A DNA stretch of 64,000 bases from NCBI RefSeq assembly GCF_042310355.1, contig NZ_JBHJMR010000006.1, positions 135,744 through 199,743 on the forward strand. The letters are read 5' to 3'. The notes under the pieces were generated by a model, which saw nothing but the letters and a program-made list of their open reading frames with translations, made no database searches and had not been told where the DNA came from. Below are positions 53,278-61,501 of this stretch, in pieces. The stretch's first letter is position 1. Each line of letters begins with the position of its first letter. The DNA comes from Wenzhouxiangella sp042310355 (GTDB lineage Bacteria > Pseudomonadota > Gammaproteobacteria > Xanthomonadales > Wenzhouxiangellaceae). Made by a program: the position numbers and the translations under genes.

Positions 53278-54059
53278 TCGACCCCGTAGAGCACCAGCCG
53301 CCGTTCAGAACGCCCTGGCGCCTGGCCTGGCGCGCACCCCTGTTCGCACTGCACGTCTTCATCGGCCTGCCGCTGACCCTGTTGTGCTTCCTGCCCGGCA
53401 TCAATCGCATTCCGGTTGCCGGCCTGCCGCTTCGAAAGCGCGCGCACCGGACCTGGCAGCGCATCACCCTGCGTCTGTTCGGTGTGCGCATGGACATCTC
53501 CGGGCGCCTGCCGGACGGGCCGGCCCTGATCGTGGCCAATCACATCAGCTGGCTCGACATCGTTCTGTTGCAGGCGCTGTGGCCGATGTGGCTGGTGGCC
53601 AAGGCCGAGATCCGCGCTTGGCCGCTGATCGGCTGGCTGGCGGAGGTCGGCGGCACGCTGTTCATCGTGCGCGGCAAGCTCGAGTCGCGCCAGAAGATCG
53701 CGCGGCGGATGGCTGCGCTGATGCGCCGGGGCGACCGCGTCGGCATTTTTCCCGAAGGCGGCATCCGCCCCGACCGCGGCGTCGGGCGCTTTCACGCGCC
53801 GCTGTTCGCCCCGGCGATTCGCACCCGCATGCCGGTGGTGCCGGTGGCCATTCGCTACGAGCGCGAAGACGATCTGCACGAGGAGTTCGTCTTCGGCCCC
53901 AACGAGAGCTTTCTACGCAATTTTTTCCGGCTGATGGCCGAACCGCCGCTGATCGGGCGCATCATGATCGGCGAGCCGATACTGGATTACGACAACGGGC
54001 GTCGCCGCCTGGCCGAGACGGCCGGCGCCGTGGTCAAGGACTTTTATGACAATGCCTGA
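53274..54059 (+). CDS. plsC: 1-acyl-sn-glycerol-3-phosphate acyltransferase
   Basis: The 261-residue protein has an N-terminal membrane-associated stretch (APLFALHVFIGLPLTLLCFLPG) followed by the four acyltransferase blocks: NHISWLD (H-x4-D, about 89-95), GGTLFIVRGK, FPEGGIRPD (about 159-167) and VPVAIRYERE. It transfers an acyl chain to lysophosphatidic acid at the inner membrane, giving phosphatidic acid for phospholipid synthesis. The block II-III sequence FPEGG replaces the more common FPEGTRS, so it may be one of the accessory PlsC-like enzymes with a different acceptor. It overlaps both neighbours (ATGA upstream, 14 bases downstream). Confidence 0.87.
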   Translation: MIDPVEHQPPFRTPWRLAWRAPLFALHVFIGLPLTLLCFLPGINRIPVAGLPLRKRAHRTWQRITLRLFGVRMDISGRLPDGPALIVANHISWLDIVLLQALWPMWLVAKAEIRAWPLIGWLAEVGGTLFIVRGKLESRQKIARRMAALMRRGDRVGIFPEGGIRPDRGVGRFHAPLFAPAIRTRMPVVPVAIRYEREDDLHEEFVFGPNESFLRNFFRLMAEPPLIGRIMIGEPILDYDNGRRRLAETAGAVVKDFYDNA

Positions 54060-55047
54060 ATCGTCCCCTTACGAATTCGCGCCCGCTGGCCTGCTTGGGA
54101 ACCGGCACGTGCAATCGATCCTTACCTCCGGCCCGTGGCGCCGGCGCAAGGTGAGAAAGCGTGCGGAGGCGTATCTGTCCCGGCGCGAGGAGCGCGTCAT
54201 CACCGCCCGCGACGGCACGCGCCTGCTCGGATTCGCCAACCGGGCCGGGGTCGACCGGCGCGATGCCCTGGTGATCATGCTCCACGGCTGGGAGGGCAGC
54301 GTCGATTCGAACTACCTGCTGTCGACGGCCGTCACCCTCGACCAGGCCGGTTTCGACACGTTCCGGCTCAATTTCCGCGATCACGGCGACTCGCATCACC
54401 TGAACGAAGGCCTTTTCCATTCCTGCCTGCTCGAGGAGGTGCTCGACGCGGTGGCGACGGTAGCCGACGAGTATGATGGCCCGGTTTTCCTCGCGGGTTT
54501 TTCGCTGGGCGGCAACTTCACCCTGCGCATCGCCCGCCATGCGCCCAAGCGCGGGCTCGAACTCGAGCGCGCCATCGCGGTCAGTCCGGTGATCAAGCCG
54601 CGCCACGTGCTCGATGCCATGGAGCGCGGCCTGCCGATCTATGAGCGCTACTTCGTGCACAAGTGGCGCCGATCGCTCAAGCACAAGCAGTCGCTCTACC
54701 CCGAGCGGTACAATTTGCAGCCCTGGTTCCGGCTGGGCCGGATCCGGGCCCAGACCGAATGGCTGGTCGACCACCTCACGGACTTCGAGAGCCTGGATCA
54801 TTACCTTGAGGGGTACTCGGTGGCCGGGGATTACCTGGCCGGGCTGGAAACTTCGACCTTGATCATCACCGCCGCAGACGACCCGATCATCCCGATCGAA
54901 GATGTCCGGGCGCTGCCCAGGCCGGCGGCGCTGGACATCGAGGTGCTCGAGCGCGGCGGCCACTGCGGCTTCCTGGCCAACTGGCGCCTGGAAAGCTGGA
55001 TCGAACAACGACTGAAGAGTGAATTATGCAGACTGACGCAGAACTGA
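54046..55047 (+). CDS. yheT: YheT-type alpha/beta hydrolase
   Basis: The 333-residue product begins with the YheT hallmark (FAPAGLLGNRHVQSIL, close to the usual P-GL-N-H-QT) and carries an alpha/beta hydrolase fold. LHGWEGS (about 79-85) forms the oxyanion side, GFSLGGN (about 151-157) contains the nucleophile serine, LIITAADDPIIP contains the acid, and GGHCGFL holds the catalytic histidine. Family members act as carboxylesterases of unknown physiological substrate, sometimes with a lipid role. The ATG lies within the end of plsC (14-base overlap), so they are co-translated. Cytoplasmic. Confidence 0.87.
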   Translation: MTMPESSPYEFAPAGLLGNRHVQSILTSGPWRRRKVRKRAEAYLSRREERVITARDGTRLLGFANRAGVDRRDALVIMLHGWEGSVDSNYLLSTAVTLDQAGFDTFRLNFRDHGDSHHLNEGLFHSCLLEEVLDAVATVADEYDGPVFLAGFSLGGNFTLRIARHAPKRGLELERAIAVSPVIKPRHVLDAMERGLPIYERYFVHKWRRSLKHKQSLYPERYNLQPWFRLGRIRAQTEWLVDHLTDFESLDHYLEGYSVAGDYLAGLETSTLIITAADDPIIPIEDVRALPRPAALDIEVLERGGHCGFLANWRLESWIEQRLKSELCRLTQN

Positions 55048-56990
55048 TCCGGCACGCCCGGGAGCTGTTCGAGAAGGGCGATTTCGCCGCCGCCGAGCAG
55101 GCCTATCGCGAGCTGCTCGAGCAACTGCCCGCCGACAAGCGCGTCGACGTGATGTTGATTGTCGGTGCGTGCCAGCAGGCGCAGGGTCGCGACGACGACG
55201 CCCTGGAAACCCTTGAGCAGGCCGTTGCCAGGGATGATTCGCGCGCCGAGTCCTGGTTCCAGCTCGGTCGCGCCCGCCGCCAGGCCGGCGACGAGAAGGG
55301 CGCGACCGAAGCACTCGATAAGGCGATCCTGCTCGATCCCAACCACGCCCTGGCGCGGGTGGAGCTGGGTCACCAGGCGCTTGCGGCCGGGGACGGTGAA
55401 CGCGCACAGGCGCACTACCGCACGGCCCTTCGCGCTCAGCCCGACTGCGTGCCGGCCCTGGTGGGCCTGTCCGAGCGCCTGCTCGACACCGGTGAGGTCG
55501 ATCAAGCCTATGAACTGTCGACCCGGGCCATTCAGTTGAGACCGGGCAGCATCGAGGCGCAGCTGGCCGCCGCCCGCGTTTTCATGCGGCGCGGTCATCC
55601 GGATTTCGCCGAGCGCTGTCTCAACAACGCGCTTTCGGCCGCGCCCAACAACGCCGAGCTGCATCGGGTCATGGCGCAGCTGCTGCTGCAGCGCGGGCGC
55701 GCCGAGGAATCGCTGGCCGCGGCGGCCGAGGCGCGGCGCTGCGGCGCCAGCGACCATCGCCTGGCCCTGCTCGAAATCCAGGGGCTGCGACATCTCGGCC
55801 ACCTACCCGAGGCGCGCCGGCGCCTCGAGGCCTTGTCTCGACACCAGCTACTCGATGCCGCAAGCCTTCTGATGCTGGCCGAGCTGCGACTGTCTGACGG
55901 CGATGTCGGGGGCGTCAAGGAATTGCTCGAACAGATCGAGGGCGATTGGCCGCAAGCCGCGCAGCTGGTGCGTGCGCAACTGGCCGAACTCGAGGGCGAG
56001 CGCGCCCGATCCGCCGAGCTGGCGGCTGCCCTGCATGACGACACCAGCGCACGAATCCGGCGCCAGTCGAGGCTTCTGAGCGCCCGCCTGGCCCTGGCCG
56101 GCGATCAGCCCCAACCCTGCATCGAGGCGCTTGAGCCCCTGGCGGCCGAGGGTGACGACGATCCTTACGTGCACTGGATGCTGGCCCGGGCGCTCGACCG
56201 GGCCGGGCGGCACGAGGAAGCGGCCGGGCATCTGCCGCGCAGCGGTTGGCGCCTGCCGCCCCTGCTGCAGGCCGCCGAGGCGCAGATGCCGGACGAGCTT
56301 TACCAGGCGCTGGATTCCTTCCAGGCCGAGGGCTGGCCGACCCGGCCGCCCGAGGACGGGCGAGTGCAGCCGGTTTTCATCCTGGGCTGGCCGGGCAGCG
56401 GTCGCGATCAGTTGCTGGCCGCGCTGGCCGAGCAATGGGATACCCGAGTGCTCGATCGTGAAGGGGCGGTGCAGCGGCGCGAGATCCTGGGGCTGCCGGC
56501 CTGGCCGCAGGACCTGGACGCCCTCGACGACGGACGCGTGCGCCTGGCCCGCAAGCGCTACCTGCGCCATGCCGTCGGTGGCGACGGCCCGGTGCTCGAG
56601 CCGATGTGGCTGCCGCTTGCGGCGCTGCCGGCCATCGCGCGACTTTTCCCCAATGCCACGGTCGTGCTGGCCGATGCCGATACGCGCGATCTGGAGCTTG
56701 ACTGGCGCCTGGCAGGCTACCGGGGGATCGAGGCCATGCGCAGCCTGTGCGAGCGGGAACAGTCGCTGCTCGAAACCCTGCTGGAGCGCCTGCCGCTGGA
56801 CTTCATGGTGTTCTCGCGCGGTGATCTCGAGCGCGACGCCAGCGAAGTAGCCGCCGAGCTCGCCCGCGTGACGGGACTGCGGGATGCCTCCGCCCTGGCC
56901 GAGGCCATCGATCGCCAGTTCCGCGCCTTGCCGCCGACCGGGCACTGGCGCCACTACGACAAGCTTTTCGCCGGGGCGAAGGCCGACTGA
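55026..56990 (+). CDS. TPR protein with degenerate sulfotransferase domain
   Basis: The 654-residue product opens with about ten TPR units over residues 1-420 (ELFEKGDFAAAEQAYRELLEQLP, DDALETLEQAVARDD, SWFQLGRARRQAGDEKGATEALDKAILLDPNHA). Residues about 445-650 follow the plan of bacterial TPR-sulfotransferases: PVFILGWPGSGRDQLLAALAEQ in place of the PAPS-binding PVFVVGMPRSGTT, then ALPAIARLFPNATVVLADADTRDLELDW, and a final PTGHWRHYDKLF as in GxWRRY. The P-loop-like PRSGTT is changed to PGSGRD, so PAPS binding is doubtful. Start overlaps yheT by 22 bases. Cytoplasmic. Role unknown: scaffold or altered transferase. Confidence 0.75.
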   Translation: MQTDAELIRHARELFEKGDFAAAEQAYRELLEQLPADKRVDVMLIVGACQQAQGRDDDALETLEQAVARDDSRAESWFQLGRARRQAGDEKGATEALDKAILLDPNHALARVELGHQALAAGDGERAQAHYRTALRAQPDCVPALVGLSERLLDTGEVDQAYELSTRAIQLRPGSIEAQLAAARVFMRRGHPDFAERCLNNALSAAPNNAELHRVMAQLLLQRGRAEESLAAAAEARRCGASDHRLALLEIQGLRHLGHLPEARRRLEALSRHQLLDAASLLMLAELRLSDGDVGGVKELLEQIEGDWPQAAQLVRAQLAELEGERARSAELAAALHDDTSARIRRQSRLLSARLALAGDQPQPCIEALEPLAAEGDDDPYVHWMLARALDRAGRHEEAAGHLPRSGWRLPPLLQAAEAQMPDELYQALDSFQAEGWPTRPPEDGRVQPVFILGWPGSGRDQLLAALAEQWDTRVLDREGAVQRREILGLPAWPQDLDALDDGRVRLARKRYLRHAVGGDGPVLEPMWLPLAALPAIARLFPNATVVLADADTRDLELDWRLAGYRGIEAMRSLCEREQSLLETLLERLPLDFMVFSRGDLERDASEVAAELARVTGLRDASALAEAIDRQFRALPPTGHWRHYDKLFAGAKAD

Positions 56991-57063
56991 GGTGTAACAG
57001 CGCTGTCATGTTCGGTTTCGGCGAATCCGCTAACATGACGTCAGTCTTCTAGGGGCGGCCCCG

Positions 57064-57981
57064 TTGCGACATGCACTCCTGATACTGCTGGCGCTGGTCC
57101 TGGCCGGGTGCTGCCCGGGCGACCAGGTCGACGAGCGCGGCTGGCCCAATGAACTGGTGCTGGGCCTGGTGCCTTCGCTGGAGGCCGAGGCCATGGTCGA
57201 CAACCTCGAGCCGCTGGCCGATTTCCTCAGCGAGGAGCTGGGCCTGCCGGTGACCAGTTTCGTGCCGCAGGATTACACCGGCCTGGTCGAGGCGCTGGGC
57301 ACCGGGCGGGCTGATATCGGCATGCTGCCGCCGTTCGCCGCCATGCTCGGAAAACGTCGCTACGACATCGAAACCATCCTGATCTCGGTGCGCGAGGGCG
57401 AGACCGGCTACCGCTCGCAGTTCATGACCAATGATCCGTCGGTCTGCGACACGCCCGTGGTCGAGGACGAGCGCGGTTACCTGACCTGCGAGGGCGATGT
57501 CGGCGTACTCGAGGGCGAGACCGTGGCCTTTACCGACCCCAACAGCACTTCCGGCTACCTCTTTCCATCCGTGCACCTGATGAACCGGGGGATCGACCCC
57601 CAGAAGGACGTGGAGGGCCTGTTCGTCGGCGGTCACGACTCGGCCGCGGTGGCGGTCTACGCCGGCGACGTGCGTTTTGCCGTGGCCTACGACGACGTGC
57701 GCATGTTCATCGAGGAACAGTACCCCGACATCGGGCAGAAGGTGATCACCTTCGCCCATACCGAAATGATCCCCAACGACGGGGTACAGGTGCGCCCGGG
57801 CCTGCCCGACGATCTGCAAAAGGCCATTCGCGAGGCCTTCATCAAGCTGACCGAGACGCAGGCCGACCTGCCGCGGGAAGAAAAGGTGCTATGGGTGCTT
57901 TACGAGATCGACGGTTTCGTGCCGGCCACCGAGGGGCTCTACGACCCGGTGCGCGATGCCTACGAACTGCTGCGCGAATGA
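57064..57981 (+). CDS. phnD: Phosphonate/phosphite-type ABC importer, substrate-binding lipoprotein
   Basis: Starts at the TTG at 57064; 305 residues. The lipoprotein signal (ALLILLALVLAGCCPG, lipobox LAGC) anchors it to the inner membrane. The body is a PhnD-type binding protein: LVLGLVPSLEAEAMVDNLEPLADFLSEELGLPV, LVEALGTGRADIGMLPPFAAML, TVAFTDPNSTSGYLFP and GHDSAAVAVYAGDVRFAVAYDDVR. It captures phosphonate, phosphite or phosphate and delivers it to the PhnE channels. Ligand cannot be read from sequence, and no C-P lyase or phosphite dehydrogenase genes are in the window. First gene of phnD-phnC-phnE-phnE. Confidence 0.87.
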   Translation: MRHALLILLALVLAGCCPGDQVDERGWPNELVLGLVPSLEAEAMVDNLEPLADFLSEELGLPVTSFVPQDYTGLVEALGTGRADIGMLPPFAAMLGKRRYDIETILISVREGETGYRSQFMTNDPSVCDTPVVEDERGYLTCEGDVGVLEGETVAFTDPNSTSGYLFPSVHLMNRGIDPQKDVEGLFVGGHDSAAVAVYAGDVRFAVAYDDVRMFIEEQYPDIGQKVITFAHTEMIPNDGVQVRPGLPDDLQKAIREAFIKLTETQADLPREEKVLWVLYEIDGFVPATEGLYDPVRDAYELLRE

Positions 57982-58025
57982 TCCGACCGAGCCATGACAA
58001 GCGAAAGCCAACGAGGGAATGACCG

Positions 58026-58817
58026 ATGACTGAGCAGCGCGGGCGCATCCGCTTTGTCGATGCCGGCGTGACCTATCCCAACGGCACGGTCGGGATGAAG
58101 AATCTCGACCTCGAGATCGAGCCGGGCGAGTTCGTGGTCATCGTCGGTTCGTCCGGAGCCGGCAAGTCGACCCTGCTGCGCGCCATCAACGGGCTCAATC
58201 GCCTCAGTGCCGGCACGGTCGAGGTCGACGGCCAGGCGGTGGCCCAGCGCGAGGGCCGCGAGCTGCGCGCGCTGAGAAAGCGCGTGGGCATGATTTTCCA
58301 GGATTTTCGACTGGTCAAGCGCCTGAGCGTGATCAACAACGTGCTCATCGGCCGCCTGGCGCACGTGCCCGGCTGGCGCGCCATGTTCAACCTCTGGCCC
58401 CAGCACGACCGGGATATCGCGATCAAGGCGCTCGAACGCGTGGGCATTCCCGAAAAAGCCTGGACCCGCGCCAGCTCGCTGTCGGGCGGACAGCAGCAGC
58501 GCGTCGGAATCGCCCGCGCGCTTGCCCAGGAGCCGGCCATCATCCTGGCCGACGAGCCGGTCGCCTCGCTCGACCCGGTGACCACCCACCAGATCATGCG
58601 CGACCTGGTGCGCATCAACCGCGAACTGGGCATCACCACCCTGGTCAACCTGCACTTCCTGGACCTGGCGCGCGAGTACGGCAACCGCATCATCGGGCTC
58701 AAGCACGGCGAGCTGGTCTATGACGGATCGGCCAAGACGGTGACGGATGAGGACTTTCGGGATATCTACGGGAGGGAGTTTACGGAGGAGGATCTGTTGG
58801 AAGAAGGGTCGTCATGA
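58026..58817 (+). CDS. phnC: Phosphonate/phosphite-type ABC importer ATPase
   Basis: The 263-residue protein has a Walker A (GSSGAGKST, about 40-48), Q-loop (MIFQDFRLVKRLSV), signature (LSGGQQQRVGIARALA), Walker B (IILADEPVASLDP) and H-loop (TTLVNLHFLDLAREYG). The sequence AHVPGWRAMFNLWP between Q-loop and signature is characteristic of PhnC. It powers import by the two PhnE permeases. The ATG has GAGGGAA upstream and follows phnD by 44 bases. After its stop comes a 190-base gap holding the inverted heptad-repeat element (58822-58987), which is unusual inside such an operon. Confidence 0.93.
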   Translation: MTEQRGRIRFVDAGVTYPNGTVGMKNLDLEIEPGEFVVIVGSSGAGKSTLLRAINGLNRLSAGTVEVDGQAVAQREGRELRALRKRVGMIFQDFRLVKRLSVINNVLIGRLAHVPGWRAMFNLWPQHDRDIAIKALERVGIPEKAWTRASSLSGGQQQRVGIARALAQEPAIILADEPVASLDPVTTHQIMRDLVRINRELGITTLVNLHFLDLAREYGNRIIGLKHGELVYDGSAKTVTDEDFRDIYGREFTEEDLLEEGSS

Positions 58818-58821
58818 AAGT

Positions 58822-58987
58822 CAATTTCCAAGTACCAAGCACCAATTTGCAAACAAGGACCAATGATCGAATTTTCAATGACCAAAACGGATGGCAGCGG
58901 GTAGCCATGTGGCACGACTGTTTGGGTCATTCGGTCATTGATCATTCGGTCCTTGTTTGTAAATTGGAATTTGGTACTTGGTCATTC
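58822..58987. repeat. Inverted heptad-repeat element inside the phn operon
   Basis: The left arm is built of 7-base units (CCAAGTA, CCAAGCA, CCAATTT, GCAAACA, AGGACCA). The right arm is its imperfect inverse (GGTCCTTGTTTG, AATTGGAATTTGGTACTTGG). CAAACAAGGACC at 58850-58861 pairs perfectly with 58948-58959. The two arms are about 60 bases each around an about 40-base centre. AT-richer than the neighbouring genes. Confidence 0.75.
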
Positions 58988-59006
58988 CTGAACCCGGAGC
59001 AAATCG

Positions 59007-59783
59007 GTGCTCCCTGATCGTCCTGGCCGCAACTGGCCCTTGATCGGCGGCGTCACGGCCTTCCTTATCGCCATGACCTGGTGGTCTGCCCACGGCATCG
59101 GTTTTTCCCTGATCGAGCTGATGTGCAACATCGCCGGCGGCGGCCGGCTGCTGGCCGAGTCCTGGCCGCCGGACTTCGGTTACCTGCCGCGCCTGGCCGA
59201 GCCGTTCATGGAAACGCTCAACATTGCCATTGTCGGTACGGTCATCGGCGGGATCCTTTCGGTGCCGGTGGCGGTGCTGGCCGCGCGCAACCTCACCCTC
59301 GGCCGGGTGATCTGGTTCACCGACCGCAATTTCATGAACGTGCTGCGCACGCTGCCCGACCTGTTCTGGGCCATGCTGTTCGCCACCGCGGTCGGTTTCG
59401 GGCCGGTGGCCGGGGCGCTGGCGCTGTCGGTGTTCACCATCGCGGTGATCTCCAAGCTGTGGTCCGAATCGCTCGAGTCGATTGACATGGGCCTGCCCGA
59501 GGCGGTGCGCGCCGTCGGCGGCACCTGGCTGCAGATGCTCAAGTTCGGCGCCATCCCGCAGGCCATGCAGACCTACGTGTCCTATGCGCTCTACGCCTTC
59601 GAGCTGAACGTGCGCGCCTCGATGGTGCTCGGCCTGGTGGGCGCGGGTGGCATCGGCATGATCCTCGAGACCCAGCGCGCCAATTTCGAGTACGAGCGCG
59701 TGGCCATGATCGTGCTCGTCGTGCTGGTGGCCGTGCTGATCATCGAGGAGATTTCCGAGGCGATCAGGAATCGGCTGGCATGA
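59007..59783 (+). CDS. phnE: Phosphonate/phosphite-type ABC importer permease, first subunit
   Basis: Starts at a GTG with GGAG 8 bases upstream; 258 residues. It has six membrane helices and the PhnE permease signature: FMETLNIAIVGTVIGGILSVPVAVLAARNLT, LRTLPDLFWAMLFATAVGFGPVAGALALSVFTI, and the EAA loop ESIDMGLPEAVRAVGGTWLQMLKFGAIPQAM that docks PhnC. The C-terminal VLGLVGAGGIGMILETQR is standard. It forms a heterodimer channel with the next gene product, whose ATG overlaps its stop by four bases. The gap upstream is occupied by the heptad element. Confidence 0.9.
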   Translation: MLPDRPGRNWPLIGGVTAFLIAMTWWSAHGIGFSLIELMCNIAGGGRLLAESWPPDFGYLPRLAEPFMETLNIAIVGTVIGGILSVPVAVLAARNLTLGRVIWFTDRNFMNVLRTLPDLFWAMLFATAVGFGPVAGALALSVFTIAVISKLWSESLESIDMGLPEAVRAVGGTWLQMLKFGAIPQAMQTYVSYALYAFELNVRASMVLGLVGAGGIGMILETQRANFEYERVAMIVLVVLVAVLIIEEISEAIRNRLA

Positions 59784-60565
59784 GTTCACAACCGCTACAG
59801 GGCCAGAATCGTATCGGCGGGGCGACCTGGGCGACGTTCATCATCGCCGCATTGTTCTTCTGGTCGATGTGGGCGATCGGCTTCTCGCCCGAGCGCCTGG
59901 GCAAGCTGCCGGCGCAGATGGCCGAGGTGCTCTCCTTCTTCTGGCCGGCCGACATGGCCTACGGCTGGGACAAGGTGCTGCCGGCCATCGCCGAGTCGAT
60001 CCAGATCGCCTGGATCGGGACCATCATCGGGGCGATCTTCTCGCTGCCGCTGGCGCTGCTGGGCGCGCGGACCCTGTTTCCCAAATTTGCCCGGCTGGTC
60101 AAGCTGATCTCGGCGACCACGCGCGCCTTTCCCGAGATCCTGCTGGCGATCTACTTCGTGCCCATCGTCGGGCTCGGACCCTTCGCCGGTGCGCTGGCGA
60201 TCGGTATTTCATCGATCGGCATGCTCACCAAGCTGGGCTCGGAGGTGGTCGATTCCATCGACTACGGCCCGATCGAGGCGGTCGAGGCCGCCGGTGGCTC
60301 GCGCGTGCTGGCGCTGCGCTTCGCCGTCCTGCCCCAGGTGCTGCCCGAGATCATCGCCCACTGGCTGTTTCGCTTCGAGCTCAATATCCGCGCCTCGGCG
60401 GTGCTCGGCGTGGTCGGCGCCGGCGGGGTCGGGGGCGTGCTGCTCAACACCCTCCGCTACCGCAACTTCGACAAGGCCGCGGCCGTGCTGCTGCTCACGA
60501 TTGCAATCGTGCTGGTGATCGACATGGTCTCCGGGGAGATTCGGAGGCGGATTATCAGGGGATAG
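59780..60565 (+). CDS. phnE: Phosphonate/phosphite-type ABC importer permease, second subunit
   Basis: The 261-residue product is a second PhnE-like permease: SIQIAWIGTIIGAIFSLPLALLGARTLF, TRAFPEILLAIYFVPIVGLGPFAGALAIGISSIGML, EAA loop VDSIDYGPIEAVEAAGGSRVLALRFAVLPQVLPEI, and VLGVVGAGGVGGVLLNTLR. Separate PhnE1/PhnE2 subunits are known in several Proteobacteria. Its start overlaps the previous stop (ATGA), so the pair is co-translated. The gene is followed by the heptad tandem repeats at 60574-60603 and then by the convergent coq7. Confidence 0.9.
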   Translation: MSSQPLQGQNRIGGATWATFIIAALFFWSMWAIGFSPERLGKLPAQMAEVLSFFWPADMAYGWDKVLPAIAESIQIAWIGTIIGAIFSLPLALLGARTLFPKFARLVKLISATTRAFPEILLAIYFVPIVGLGPFAGALAIGISSIGMLTKLGSEVVDSIDYGPIEAVEAAGGSRVLALRFAVLPQVLPEIIAHWLFRFELNIRASAVLGVVGAGGVGGVLLNTLRYRNFDKAAAVLLLTIAIVLVIDMVSGEIRRRIIRG

Positions 60566-60573
60566 AAAAGAAA

Positions 60574-60603
60574 GGGTTCAGGTTTCAGGTTTCAGGTTTC
60601 AGG
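60574..60603 (+). repeat. Tandem heptad repeat GGTTTCA
   Basis: Four units of GGTTTCA or a close variant (first unit GGTTCA) directly after the second permease gene. The unit resembles GGGTTCC, which is repeated on the opposite strand at 60721-60762. Confidence 0.85.
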
Positions 60604-60701
60604 AGCGCCTGCAGAGGCTGAGCGTGTGTTGCCGAAAAGCCTTTCGCCGTGCCCACCGAAGTATGATCGAGGGGAGCGGGCGACCCGAAGCGTTGACCCT
60701 C

Positions 60702-60762
60702 AATCCCGAACCCCGAACTCGGAACCCGGAACCCGGAACCCGGAACCCGGAACCCGGAACCC
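60702..60762 (-). repeat. Tandem heptad repeat GGGTTCC
   Basis: Read on plus, six perfect units of GGAACCC occupy 60721-60762, preceded by degenerate units (CCCGAAC) from 60702. Read on the coq7 strand the array starts one base after the coq7 stop codon. Confidence 0.9.
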
Positions 60763-60763
60763 G

Positions 60764-61402
60764 TCAGAACCGAAACGCCACCGCCTTCATGATCCCCGCC
60801 GTCAGCGACATCAGCCGCTGCACCGGCGCCGGCAGGATGGTCGCGCCGTTGTCGAGGGCCATCTGGGCGTGGCGGGCCTCGTCTTCTTTCATCTGGGCCA
60901 CGATGGCGCGCGAGCGCTGGTCCTGCGGCGGCAGGCGCTCGAGGTGTTCGTCGAGATGGGCCTCGACCTGGCGTTCGGTCGCCTCGACAAAGCCCAGGCT
61001 CCAGGGGTCGCCGGCCAGGCCGGCGGCGGCGCCGATGGAGTATGAGCCGGCGTACCAGAACGGGTTGAGCAGGCTGGGGCGGCTGGACAGTTCCTCGAGC
61101 CTTTCGGCGCACCAGGCCAGGTGATCCTCCTCCTCGCGCGCCGCCTCCGCCATTTTCCCGCGCACCTCGTCGGTTCGGGCGGTGGCGGCCTGCCCGGCGT
61201 AGAGCGCCTGGGCGCAGACCTCGCCGCTGTGATTGATGCGCATCAGGCCGGCGGCCATGCGGCGTTCGGTCTCGTCGAGCGCCGTGTCTTCCAGGTCAGC
61301 GGCCGGCGAGGGACGGGTGCCACCGGGCGGCGGTCCGAAGGCCGCGCGCAGGCCGCCGTCGAGCTGGCCGAAGGCGCGGTCGATGAAGGTGAGTTCTCGC
61401 AT
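60764..61402 (-). CDS. coq7: 2-polyprenyl-3-methyl-6-methoxy-1,4-benzoquinol hydroxylase
   Basis: From the ATG at 61402 (AAGGCGG upstream), 212 residues. It is a ferritin-like di-iron monooxygenase that carries out the C6 hydroxylation of ubiquinone synthesis at the inner membrane. Di-iron ligands lie in RINHSGEVCAQALY, REEEDHLAWC, QVEAHLDEHL and KEDEARHAQMA, giving the expected E-ExxH-E-E-ExxH pattern. AGSYSIGAAAGLAGDPWSLGFV is a family signature. Its presence implies an aerobic, ubiquinone-using bacterium. The stop is immediately followed by the GGGTTCC array. Confidence 0.93.
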   Translation of the reverse strand: MRELTFIDRAFGQLDGGLRAAFGPPPGGTRPSPAADLEDTALDETERRMAAGLMRINHSGEVCAQALYAGQAATARTDEVRGKMAEAAREEEDHLAWCAERLEELSSRPSLLNPFWYAGSYSIGAAAGLAGDPWSLGFVEATERQVEAHLDEHLERLPPQDQRSRAIVAQMKEDEARHAQMALDNGATILPAPVQRLMSLTAGIMKAVAFRF

Positions 61403-61501
61403 GGTTCCGCCTTGCTGTTGGGTGCTTGACAAACTGCAAATGCTACACCGTCTATACTGCGCGCCGTGTTGAAATAATTCCTTGAACCGGAGAACTTTGG
61501 C

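Noticed and set aside
57064..60565. C-P lyase or phosphite oxidation locus
   Set aside because: Only the importer genes are present. No phnG-M or ptxD gene follows, so the pathway for the imported compound cannot be assigned here.
60574..60762. CRISPR array
   Set aside because: Units are 7 bases in direct tandem without unique spacers, and no cas genes are nearby.
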